6,666 nt of DNA from Microcaldota archaeon (GCA_027000685.1 JALTNN010000027.1:1-6666); one strand, 5' to 3'. Counted from the stretch's first letter, positions 1-5,881 are shown. The notes: a model not told the origin generated them from the letters alone. Numbers and translations: made by a program.

Positions 1-51
1 GTGATACTCCTGTCAACGAAGCACGAGGCCAAGGAAATCAAGGCGAGGTAA
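1..51 (+). CDS. rps28e: Small-subunit ribosomal protein S28e, C-terminal end only (partial)
   Basis: The first 16 codons are open and end in TAA at 49-51. They read [16 protein letters not shown]. This resembles the end of archaeal S28e, where a hydrophobic strand is followed by a charged tail containing an E-A pair and basic residues. The main support is position: S28e directly precedes L24e and Ndk in many archaeal genomes. The gene begins before the window, so its OB-fold body cannot be checked. A GAGGT motif at 45-49, overlapping its stop codon, is the likely ribosome binding site of the next gene, so the two are probably co-transcribed. The call is probable rather than certain because so few residues are visible. 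Confidence 0.65.
   Translation: MILLSTKHEAKEIKAR
45..49 (+). promoter_or_regulatory. Shine-Dalgarno site for rpl24e
   Basis: GAGGT matches part of AGGAGGTGAT, the complement of the archaeal 16S rRNA tail. It lies 7 nt before the ATG at 57 and overlaps the rps28e stop codon. It supports the chosen L24e start and translation from a shared mRNA. Confidence 0.6.
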
Positions 52-56
52 AGTCG

Positions 57-218
57 ATGAGATGGTCCTTCTGCGGGGCGGAAATCGAGAAGGGTACAGG
101 GCTCATGTTCGTGAAGAACGATGGGACCGTCCTCTGGTTCTGCTCCCACAAGTGCTTCCGGAACCACCAGCTCGGTAGGAATCCCAGGAAGCTGAAGCGG
201 GCGAGGGCGAGAGGATGA
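57..218 (+). CDS. rpl24e: Large-subunit ribosomal protein L24e, with a Cys-depleted zinc finger
   Basis: This 53-residue protein has the usual short length of archaeal L24e. L24e lies at the subunit interface of the 50S particle. Diagnostic parts are the FCG turn (residues 5-7), the GTG-x-MFV strand (13-19), the WFCSHKC knuckle (27-33) and the basic tail GRNPRKLK (40-47). The family normally has a C-x2-C ... C-x3-C zinc site. Here the last three ligands are present (C6, C29, C33), but the first is Trp at residue 3 (TGG, 63-65), one base from a Cys codon. The ATG follows GAGGT (45-49) by 7 nt, and no upstream in-frame start is available. The stop overlaps the ndk start by 4 bp (ATGA). The ORF is short but the family match is strong. 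Confidence 0.93.
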   Translation: MRWSFCGAEIEKGTGLMFVKNDGTVLWFCSHKCFRNHQLGRNPRKLKRARARG

Positions 219-796
219 GGAAGGAGATCATCCAGAGGACACTCGTCTTCATAAAGCCGGATGGCGTGAAGAGGGGGCTCGTGGGCGAGATCATACAGAG
301 GTTTGAGAGGGCAGGGCTTAAGATCGTGGGTATGAAGATGATGTGGCTGCCGAAGGAGTTCGCTGAGGAGCACTACAGGGACACGCCAAAGTTCAGGGAG
401 AAGATAAAGAGGAAGATAAAGGAGAGCTATGAGATGTACGGGCTCACACCTCCCGAGGACCTTGACGAGGCTGCGTCAAAGCTCATAGACGACCTGAGGA
501 CGTACGTGACGAGCGGTCCCATCGTGGCCATGGTGCTTGAAGGCCCAAGGGCAATATACATCGTGAGGAAGCTCGTAGGGGACACGTCCCCCGAGGAGGC
601 GGCACCCGGGACAATAAGGGGCGACTACTCCATAGACAGCTACCCGTTCGCCAACATAGAGCTGAGGTCCATAAGGAACGTCATCCACGCCAGCGACGCG
701 GAGAATGCCGAGAGGGAGATAAAGCTGTTCTTCAAGGAGGAGGAGCTCTTCGACTACAAGAGGGCCGACGAGCACATAATGTTCGAACCGTTATGA
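215..796 (+). CDS. ndk: Nucleoside diphosphate kinase, long form with two insertions
   Basis: Ndk moves the gamma-phosphate from one NTP to another NDP through a phospho-histidine, balancing cytosolic NTP pools. The 193-residue protein is longer than the usual 150 or so. By comparison with human Nm23, the active-site set is complete: K14 in IKPDG, Y54, R118, T124, R135 in GTIRGD, N155, the phosphorylated H158 in NVIHASD, and S160. Spacing shows two extra pieces. About 28 residues lie between Y54 and R118 (charged, near 57-92), and about 10 lie between R135 and N155 (near 141-152). Both pieces are in frame and the flanking motifs are intact, so they look like real loops rather than errors. The ATG overlaps the rpl24e stop, which fits one operon. 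It belongs to the archaeal L7ae-S28e-L24e-ndk-infB order. Confidence 0.96.
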   Translation: MRKEIIQRTLVFIKPDGVKRGLVGEIIQRFERAGLKIVGMKMMWLPKEFAEEHYRDTPKFREKIKRKIKESYEMYGLTPPEDLDEAASKLIDDLRTYVTSGPIVAMVLEGPRAIYIVRKLVGDTSPEEAAPGTIRGDYSIDSYPFANIELRSIRNVIHASDAENAEREIKLFFKEEELFDYKRADEHIMFEPL

Positions 797-820
797 GATT
801 GACTGAGGTGACGACAAAAA

Positions 821-864
821 GGTCAAACATATTGATGTTACCAACGTCAACTTTAAAAGTAACC
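821..864 (+). promoter_or_regulatory. TATA-type promoter of the ATPase gene, with inverted repeats
   Basis: TTTAAAA at 852-858 sits in an A/T-rich stretch unlike the G-rich flanking genes. Its centre is about 28 bp before the GTG at 883, the usual archaeal TATA-to-transcription-start distance, so transcription probably begins at or next to that codon. GTTAC (837-841) and GTAAC (859-863) form a 5-bp inverted repeat around the box. GGTcaAACAT and ATGTTACC (821-842) form a second, bulged one. Either could be an operator, but both are short enough to be chance. Confidence 0.5.
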
Positions 865-882
865 AAGGCATTATTTACTCCT

Positions 883-2013
883 GTGAGGAGTCTTCGCTTC
901 CTGAACCCATGGTGGGACGAGGAGGAATGGTGGAGGAAGGATCGCCAATTGAGGATGTGGCTAGAAGGTAGTTATAGGTGGATCCCTACCTGGATTAGGG
1001 AGATACCCCTAGAGCCGTTCTCCCTCACATTTGTAACAGGTCCCAGACAGGTGGGAAAGACCACGGGGCTCAAGCTACTGATTAAAGAGGCCATAGACAG
1101 AGGCTGGGACCCGGTACAGATTACCTATGTAAACGTAGAGATCTTTCCCAGCCTCGAGCACTTCGGGGGTTTCCTCCTGGACTTCCTGGAGGAGAGGAGA
1201 GCGTCCACACGGATACTCATCCTGGACGAGGTCACCTCTCTGCCCGGTTGGTGGAAGCCCTTGAAGTCTGCAATAGACAGCGACCTGACGCGGAAGGTCG
1301 TAATAATAGCAACGGGCTCATCCTCTCTTCGTTTGAGGAGGGATACTGACGTCTTCCCTGGTAGGAGGGGAAGAGGGATAAATGTGGAGGTGCTCCCCCT
1401 GTCATACCCGGAGGTGAAGAGGGTCAGGGGAGCCGATTGCGAGTGGTTCCTGGAATACGGGGGATATCCACGAGCTGTGAAGGAGGACTTCTCCGTTTAC
1501 GGGGACCTGATCGAGGGGATCAAGCGGGAGGTCGCCCTCGCTAAGAGAGATCCTTCCCTCGCTCTTGAAATTTTAGAAGTCCTCGTGGAGAAAGCCCCAT
1601 CCCCCGTATCCTATAACACCGTGGCAAAGGAGGTAGATACGAGCCACTCAGTGGTGAGAGAATACGTCCATATGCTCCAAGAGCTCTACATAGTGAGAAT
1701 AGTCCCGCCTGTGGGAAGACATCACAGGAGAAAGATGAAGAAGATCATCCTAAGAGATCCTGGTATGGCAAACCTCTTAGGGGATCCTCCCCTCTCTGTG
1801 AGACTTGAGTGGGTGGTTCAGGAACACGTGGCCAGGAGATACGGGGAAGTCTATTATTACAGGCGGAACGGTGAGGTGAACGTAGTAGCGGGAGGTAAGG
1901 GATGGGAGGTGGGGTTGAGGAAGAGGGGAAAGGACGTGATAAATATGGGGAACTGTGCAAGTTTTCTGGAGGAGATCCTACCGCCACAGGTCGAGGTGGC
2001 CGAGAAGTTCTGA
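883..2013 (+). CDS. AAA-type ATPase with degenerate DUF4143-like C-terminal domain
   Basis: I recognise the family (predicted archaeal/bacterial ATPases with a DUF4143-type end) but not a function. From GTG 883 the protein has 376 residues: an LNPWW start typical of archaeal members, Walker A GPRQVGKTT (53-61), Walker B ILILDEV (111-117), a sensor-1-like ATGSSS (143-148), an FPGRRGRG loop (158-165), a probable winged helix (about 227-276) and a C-terminal part starting near RDPG (291-294). That part often looks like a PD-(D/E)XK nuclease fold, but here the expected VDFV and EVK motifs read VNVV and WEVGLRK, so catalysis is unlikely. The frame is open back to an ATG at 793 overlapping the ndk stop. 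Those extra 30 residues lack family motifs and a ribosome site, and they contain the TATA box, so I prefer 883. The gene interrupts the ndk-infB linkage and was probably acquired. Confidence 0.85.
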   Translation: MRSLRFLNPWWDEEEWWRKDRQLRMWLEGSYRWIPTWIREIPLEPFSLTFVTGPRQVGKTTGLKLLIKEAIDRGWDPVQITYVNVEIFPSLEHFGGFLLDFLEERRASTRILILDEVTSLPGWWKPLKSAIDSDLTRKVVIIATGSSSLRLRRDTDVFPGRRGRGINVEVLPLSYPEVKRVRGADCEWFLEYGGYPRAVKEDFSVYGDLIEGIKREVALAKRDPSLALEILEVLVEKAPSPVSYNTVAKEVDTSHSVVREYVHMLQELYIVRIVPPVGRHHRRKMKKIILRDPGMANLLGDPPLSVRLEWVVQEHVARRYGEVYYYRRNGEVNVVAGGKGWEVGLRKRGKDVINMGNCASFLEEILPPQVEVAEKF

Positions 2014-2023
2014 CTTTTAACCC

Positions 2024-2054
2024 CTTATAAGCTTTCTCCCTCCCTTCTTTTTCC
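2024..2054 (+). promoter_or_regulatory. Palindromic TATA box and pyrimidine tract ahead of infB
   Basis: CTTATAAG at 2024-2031 is a perfect 8-bp palindrome that contains a good archaeal TATA box. Its centre lies about 27 bp before the GTG start codon at 2055, predicting a transcript that starts at the GTG with little or no leader. The 23 bases at 2032-2054 are all pyrimidines and include a run of five T. The tract could act as an initiator context, as a T-rich terminator for the upstream ATPase transcript, or both. No Shine-Dalgarno sequence is present before the GTG. Confidence 0.6.
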
Positions 2055-3812
2055 GTGCTGAGACAGCCCATAGTCACGGTTCTGGGACATGTCGACCACG
2101 GAAAGACGACGATACTTGACAGAATAAGGAAGACGAGCGTGCACACGAAGGAGGCAGGAGGGATTACCCAGCACATCGGGGCATCGGAGGTGCCCATAGA
2201 CGCGATAAAGGAGATAGCGAGACCCATCCTATCCACCCTCCCCGTGAAGTTCAGGATACCCGGCCTCCTCTTCATAGACACACCGGGACACGAGGCGTTT
2301 ACGAACCTCAGGAAGAGAGGAGGGAGCATAGCCGATCTCGCCGTGCTCGTGGTGGATGTGATGCAGGGGTTCCAGCCCCAGACATACGAGGCTGTGGAGA
2401 TCCTCAAGACGTTCAGGGTGCCGTTTGTCGTGGCAGCAAATAAAGTAGACCTCATACCGGGCTGGAGGAGCGAGGAGGACCGGCCCATCTCACTTGCCCT
2501 CAAAGACCAGGACGAAGAGGTGCTGAACTATCTCGATACAAAAATCTACGAGATCGTGGGGGAACTCGGAGGCCTCGGATTTGCCTCCGAGAGGTTTGAC
2601 AGGGTGAGGGACTTCACAAAGGAAGTCCTCATCATTCCAGTGTCGGGGAAGACGGGTGAGGGGATCCCGGAGCTCCTCCTCTACCTCGCTGGGCTTGCCC
2701 AGAAATACCTCGAAGACAGGCTCGATGTAGACGTGAAGAAACCAGGAAGGGGTGTAGTACTCGAGATAAAGGAGGATGTGGGCCTTGGAAAGACGGCGAC
2801 TGTGATCCTCTACCAGGGGAGGATGAGGAGGGGTGACGAAATATTATACATAACACCCGACGGTGTGAAGAAGTCGAGGATAAGGGCCATACTGAGACCG
2901 AAGCCCCTTGATGAGATAAGAAGCCCGAGGGAGAAGTTCAGGTCCGTGGAGGAGGTGGTCGCAGCAGCCGGTATAAAGCTCGCGGCCCCCGGAATAGAGG
3001 AAGCCGTGCCAGGATCTCCCGTGGCGGTGGTCAGCGGGGACGAAGAGGAACTGAGGAGGGAGCTCGAGAGGGAGTTAGGTGAGATATCGTTCGAGGGGGA
3101 GGATATAGGTGTCATCGTCAAGGCGGACACGCTTGGAACCCTCGAGGCTCTCGTGGAGATGCTGAGGAAGAGGGATATTCCCGTGAGGAAGGCTCAGATA
3201 GGAAACGTATCGAGGAAGGACGTGATAGAGGCGTACACCGTACGGCAGTTTGACAGGTACAGGGGTGTCGTCCTCGGGTTCAACGTGGACGTGGAAAAGA
3301 ACGCGGAGACAGAGGCCCTTTCAAGGGGCGTTCCAATCATAACGGACACCGTCATATATAGGCTTCTGGAGAAGTACGAGAAGTTCCTCGAGGAGGAGAG
3401 GGAACGGGAGAAGAGGGAGATCTTCGAGAAGCTCGTGCTCCCTGGAAAGGTAACAATCCTGCCGGGTTACGTCTTCAGGAGGTCTGACCCGGCGATAGTG
3501 GGTGTGAAGGTGCTCCAGGGAATAATAAGGCCCAAGTATCCCCTCATGAGGGAAGATGGAAAGGTAATAGGGACCATAAGGGGTATTCAGAGCGAAGGGA
3601 GACCCCTTGAAGAGGCTACGGAGGGTATGGAGGTGGCCGTGGCTATAGACGGGCCCCTCGTGGGCAGACACATAGACGAGGGAGACGTCCTCTACACGGA
3701 CGTTCCGAGGGAACATGCGAAGGAGATACTTAGGAGGAGCTACCTCCTCCCCTCCTCCTACGTGGAACTGCTGAAGGAGATAGCGGAGATCCAGAGGAGA
3801 CGGAAGGAGTAG
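2055..3812 (+). CDS. infB: Translation initiation factor aIF5B (IF2-like GTPase)
   Basis: aIF5B is the GTPase that promotes joining of the large ribosomal subunit and positions initiator tRNA. The 585-residue length is normal for archaea. The G domain comes first: G1 GHVDHGKTT (11-19), switch-I GGITQHIGA with T38, G3 DTPGH (75-79), G4 NKVD (129-132), G5 SGK (197-199). Domain II begins near 230, domain III runs from about 350 (VKADTLGTLEAL at 354-365), and the C-terminal domain IV starts with VLPG near 461, after a charged helix at about 437-460. There is no intein in the P-loop or elsewhere, unlike some Thermococcales. The start MLRQPIVTVLG matches archaeal relatives, so GTG 2055 is firm. The lack of a ribosome site and the TATA spacing suggest a leaderless mRNA. 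Downstream is the aIF2 gamma gene, its partner in initiation. Confidence 0.97.
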   Translation: MLRQPIVTVLGHVDHGKTTILDRIRKTSVHTKEAGGITQHIGASEVPIDAIKEIARPILSTLPVKFRIPGLLFIDTPGHEAFTNLRKRGGSIADLAVLVVDVMQGFQPQTYEAVEILKTFRVPFVVAANKVDLIPGWRSEEDRPISLALKDQDEEVLNYLDTKIYEIVGELGGLGFASERFDRVRDFTKEVLIIPVSGKTGEGIPELLLYLAGLAQKYLEDRLDVDVKKPGRGVVLEIKEDVGLGKTATVILYQGRMRRGDEILYITPDGVKKSRIRAILRPKPLDEIRSPREKFRSVEEVVAAAGIKLAAPGIEEAVPGSPVAVVSGDEEELRRELERELGEISFEGEDIGVIVKADTLGTLEALVEMLRKRDIPVRKAQIGNVSRKDVIEAYTVRQFDRYRGVVLGFNVDVEKNAETEALSRGVPIITDTVIYRLLEKYEKFLEEEREREKREIFEKLVLPGKVTILPGYVFRRSDPAIVGVKVLQGIIRPKYPLMREDGKVIGTIRGIQSEGRPLEEATEGMEVAVAIDGPLVGRHIDEGDVLYTDVPREHAKEILRRSYLLPSSYVELLKEIAEIQRRRKE

Positions 3813-3861
3813 TTTAAAAATCTTGCGTCGTCTCCACGTTCAACCGGAAACCCAATTAAAA
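3813..3861 (+). promoter_or_regulatory. Two TATA-like boxes ahead of rps6e
   Basis: TTTAAAAA (3813-3820) starts right after the infB stop codon and would place transcription near 3843, giving a leader of about 55 nt. AATTAAAA (3854-3861) would place it near 3885, just before the ribosome site. The two may be alternative promoters, or only one may work. Together they suggest that rps6e and the genes after it can be transcribed independently of infB. Confidence 0.5.
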
Positions 3862-3886
3862 CCATTTCAATTCCAAAGGGTTAGAA

Positions 3887-3892
3887 GGAGGG
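3887..3892 (+). promoter_or_regulatory. Shine-Dalgarno site deciding the rps6e start
   Basis: GGAGGG is a strong match to the anti-Shine-Dalgarno sequence. It abuts an ATG at 3893, which is too close, but lies about 7 nt before the in-frame ATG at 3899. The second ATG is therefore the likely start. Confidence 0.65.
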
Positions 3893-3898
3893 ATGACC

Positions 3899-4294
3899 AT
3901 GAAGCTCGTGATCTCCGTGCCGAGGACCGGCAGGGCCTTTCAGAAGGAGATCTCGGAGGAAGAAGCGAGGATGTTTTACGGCCTGAAGATAGGGGACGTC
4001 GTAGACCTTTCCCCTCTCGGCCTGAAAGGTTACAAGGCAAAGATAACGGGCGGGACGGACAAGGATGGCTTCCCCATGAGGCCGGACGTCCACGGGACGG
4101 GCAGGAAGAGGGTGCTTCTATCAGGAGGACCCGGTGTTAGGGGACTGAAGAAAGGTGAGAGGGTGAGGAAGACCGTGAGGGGGAACGTCGTGGCCGAGGA
4201 CATCGAGCAGCTCAACCTCGTGATAGTCGAGGAGGGTGAGACGCCCGTAGAGGAGTTGATGGGCGGTGGTGAAGGAGAAGCCGAAGCAGGCTGA
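3899..4294 (+). CDS. rps6e: Small-subunit ribosomal protein S6e
   Basis: S6e is a 30S subunit protein shared by archaea and eukaryotes. The 131-residue product starts MKLVISVPRTGRAFQ, and the family usually has an S-D-P turn where this has S-V-P. The diagnostic central block is clear: ITGGTDKDGFPMRPDV at about 49-64, then HGTGRKRVLLSGG, and KTVRGN (about 91-96) followed by EDIEQLNL. The tail is acidic and Gly-rich (GGGEGEAEAG) and lacks the long basic eukaryotic extension carrying S6 kinase sites, as expected for archaea. A start two codons upstream at 3893 is possible, but the ribosome site favours 3899. The 3' end overlaps the aIF2 gamma gene by 29 bp, implying one mRNA and coupled translation. 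Confidence 0.95.
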   Translation: MKLVISVPRTGRAFQKEISEEEARMFYGLKIGDVVDLSPLGLKGYKAKITGGTDKDGFPMRPDVHGTGRKRVLLSGGPGVRGLKKGERVRKTVRGNVVAEDIEQLNLVIVEEGETPVEELMGGGEGEAEAG

Positions 4295-5456
4295 GGTAAA
4301 CATAGGGATGATAGGCCACGTCGATCACGGTAAGACCACTCTGACGTATGCCCTCACGGGGAAGTGGACGGACACTCACTCGGAGGAACTCAAGAGGGGG
4401 ATATCCATCCGCCTCGGCTATGCCGACACGATCTTCGCGAAAGATCCGAGTAAGGAACCTCCGGAGGCGTACTCGCCCCGTTGGGAGCCGGGCCTCGAGA
4501 TCCTCAGGAGGGTCTCCTTCGTCGATGCTCCGGGCCACGAAACCCTCCTAACAGTTATGCTCTCCGGTGCAGCAATATTGGACGGGGCCGTCCTCGTTGT
4601 AGCGGCGAACGAGGAGTGTCCCCAGCCCCAGACGGAGGAGCACCTCCTTGCGGTGCAGATAAACGGTGTGAAGAACCTCGTGGTCGTGCAGAACAAGATA
4701 GACCTCGTCTCGAAGGAAGAGGCGAAGAAGAACTACGAGCAGATAGTAGACTTTCTCTCGAAGTACGGGTACGAGGACGTCCCGGTCATCCCCACCTCCG
4801 CACACCACAGGGTGAACATAGACGCCCTCGTGTGGGCCATAGAAGAGAGGATTCCCACCCCAGAGAGGGACGTGGACAGGCCGTTCAAGATGTGGGTAGC
4901 GAGGTCCTTCGACGTGAATAGGCCGGGGACGGAACCGGAGGAGCTGAAGGGGGCAGTGATAGGGGGTTCCATAGAACAGGGAAGGGTGAAGGTCGGAGAG
5001 GAGATCGAGCTCAGCCCCGGGATAGAGGGGGAAAAGATCGTGACGGAGGTCGTCTCCCTTGCATCCGAGGATTCTCAGCTTGAGGAGGCAGGTCCGGGCG
5101 GTCTCATCGCCATCGGTACGGAGATTGATCCCTACTTCGGAAAGGGAGATAAGTTAAAGGGACAGCTCGTCGGTAAGCCTGGGACGCTACCCGATCCCGT
5201 GACCGAGTTCTCCGTGGAGTACCATCCGATCGAGAGAAAGGTGCAGAGGATAGAAGAACCTCCCTTCGTGCAGGGAGAGCTCATGGCAGCTGCTATAGGG
5301 ACGATGCCCGCCGCCGTGATTGTGACGGGTTACAAGAAGGACTATTTAGAGTTGAAGACGAAGAAGCCCGTGGCGGTGGAGGAAGGTATGAGGATAGCCA
5401 TAAGCAGAAGGGTGGGCAACAGGTGGAGGCTCACGGGCTACGGAGTGGTGGTGTGA
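4266..5456 (+). CDS. eif2g: Translation initiation factor aIF2, gamma subunit, lacking the zinc-knuckle cysteines
   Basis: This is the GTP-binding core of the aIF2 heterotrimer, which carries Met-tRNAi to the 30S subunit. The 396-residue protein has G1 GHVDHGKTT (17-25), switch-I RGIS (44-47, Ser where Pyrococcus has Thr), G3 DAPGH (87-91), G4 NKID (143-146) and G5 SA (178-179). Domain II carries RSFDVNRPGT (213-222) and the protein ends in RWRLTGYGVV. Relatives have a C-x2-C ... C-x2-C knuckle between switch I and G3. Here residues 55-78 have no Cys, and C118 is the only Cys I see in the protein. Domain III is divergent near 319-351. The start is GTG 4266 (or the adjacent GTG 4269), with AGGAG 10 nt upstream inside rps6e. 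Its stop overlaps the PIN gene start. Confidence 0.96.
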   Translation: MVKEKPKQAEVNIGMIGHVDHGKTTLTYALTGKWTDTHSEELKRGISIRLGYADTIFAKDPSKEPPEAYSPRWEPGLEILRRVSFVDAPGHETLLTVMLSGAAILDGAVLVVAANEECPQPQTEEHLLAVQINGVKNLVVVQNKIDLVSKEEAKKNYEQIVDFLSKYGYEDVPVIPTSAHHRVNIDALVWAIEERIPTPERDVDRPFKMWVARSFDVNRPGTEPEELKGAVIGGSIEQGRVKVGEEIELSPGIEGEKIVTEVVSLASEDSQLEEAGPGGLIAIGTEIDPYFGKGDKLKGQLVGKPGTLPDPVTEFSVEYHPIERKVQRIEEPPFVQGELMAAAIGTMPAAVIVTGYKKDYLELKTKKPVAVEEGMRIAISRRVGNRWRLTGYGVVV

Positions 5457-5827
5457 GGGGGGTTGTCCTCGACACGAACATGCTCCTTGTGCCCTACCAG
5501 TTCGGCGTGGACGTCCTTGAGGAGATTCAGAGGCTTCTCCCAGGAACCAAGGTCTATACGATCCCGCAGGTCATCCGGGAGCTCGAGGAGATCGAGAGAA
5601 GGGGAGGCCTCCACGAGAGGCTGGGCGTGAGGGTGGCAAGGAAGCTCCTCGAGAGGGTGGAGGTGCTGAGGGTTGACGAGTCGCTTCCCACAGACTCTGT
5701 GCTCGTGGAACTAGCGAGGGAGGGCTACGTGGTGGCCACCAATGACAAACAGCTGAAGAAACGGGTGTGGGAAGTGGGGGGCTACGTGATTTCCCTGAGG
5801 GAAAGGAACCACCTCGAGCTCTTCTAA
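5453..5827 (+). CDS. PIN-domain protein, Fcf1/Utp24-like, probable rRNA-processing nuclease
   Basis: This 124-residue protein is essentially one PIN domain, a metal-dependent RNase fold. The four acidic metal ligands expected of an active PIN domain can be assigned: D7 in VLDTNM, E43 in VIRELEE, D81 in PTDSVLVELA and D98 in ATNDKQL. The VATND-x-x-L strand is typical of the archaeal group related to eukaryotic Fcf1/Utp24, which cuts pre-rRNA. I infer a similar role from the fold and from its place behind the aIF2 gamma gene, which is conserved in euryarchaea as I recall. No antitoxin gene lies beside it, so a VapC toxin is unlikely. The start is GTG 5453, overlapping the upstream stop as GTGA with GGAG 7 nt before. 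A GTG at 5423 would add 10 residues ahead of the first beta strand and is less likely. Confidence 0.88.
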   Translation: MRGVVLDTNMLLVPYQFGVDVLEEIQRLLPGTKVYTIPQVIRELEEIERRGGLHERLGVRVARKLLERVEVLRVDESLPTDSVLVELAREGYVVATNDKQLKKRVWEVGGYVISLRERNHLELF

Positions 5828-5830
5828 AAG

Positions 5831-5857
5831 CGGACACAGATTTAAAGTATTTGTCCG
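5831..5857 (+). promoter_or_regulatory. ppa promoter: TATA box at the centre of an inverted repeat
   Basis: TTTAAA at 5841-5846 lies about 27 bp before the expected transcription start near 5871, which is about 11 nt ahead of the ppa ATG. The 6-bp arms CGGACA (5831-5836) and TGTCCG (5852-5857) are perfect reverse complements and are symmetric about the box. Further scattered matches inside give 20 of 26 paired positions. A regulator bound here would cover the TATA box and block transcription, so it may be an operator. It is a poor hairpin terminator because the stem is short, the loop is 15 nt, and no T-run follows. Confidence 0.5.
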
Positions 5858-5881
5858 GTTCAACCTATTAGGGTGGTGTTC

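Noticed and set aside
215..796. The extra Ndk residues as frameshifts or a pseudogene
   Set aside because: Both insertions keep the reading frame, no stop occurs, and all catalytic residues on either side are intact.
1745..2503. A 252-codon open frame on the - strand spanning the ATPase-infB junction
   Set aside because: It crosses the end of one well-supported gene, a promoter region and the G domain of aIF5B. Its Ser/Pro/Arg-rich product is typical of an antisense shadow of purine-rich coding DNA.
2055..3812. An intein in aIF5B, as in some Thermococcales
   Set aside because: The frame is 585 codons, normal for intein-free archaeal aIF5B, and the G motifs follow each other with normal spacing.
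3823..4140. An Arg-rich open frame of 105 codons on the + strand
   Set aside because: It runs through rps6e in another frame, has low-complexity Arg/Asp-rich content and no family motif. S6e is clearly the real gene.
4481..4921. A 146-codon + strand frame inside the aIF2 gamma gene
   Set aside because: It is an overlapping frame rich in Arg, Gly and Pro, and the aIF2 gamma frame carries all the GTPase motifs.
5453..5827. The PIN gene as a VapC toxin of a toxin-antitoxin pair
   Set aside because: There is no small antitoxin gene beside it. It overlaps the aIF2 gamma gene directly and matches the cluster-linked Fcf1/Utp24-like type better.
5831..5857. The inverted repeat after the PIN gene as a hairpin terminator
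   Set aside because: The stem is only 6 bp with a 15-nt loop, no T-run follows, and the TATA box sits exactly at its centre. An operator or chance is more likely.
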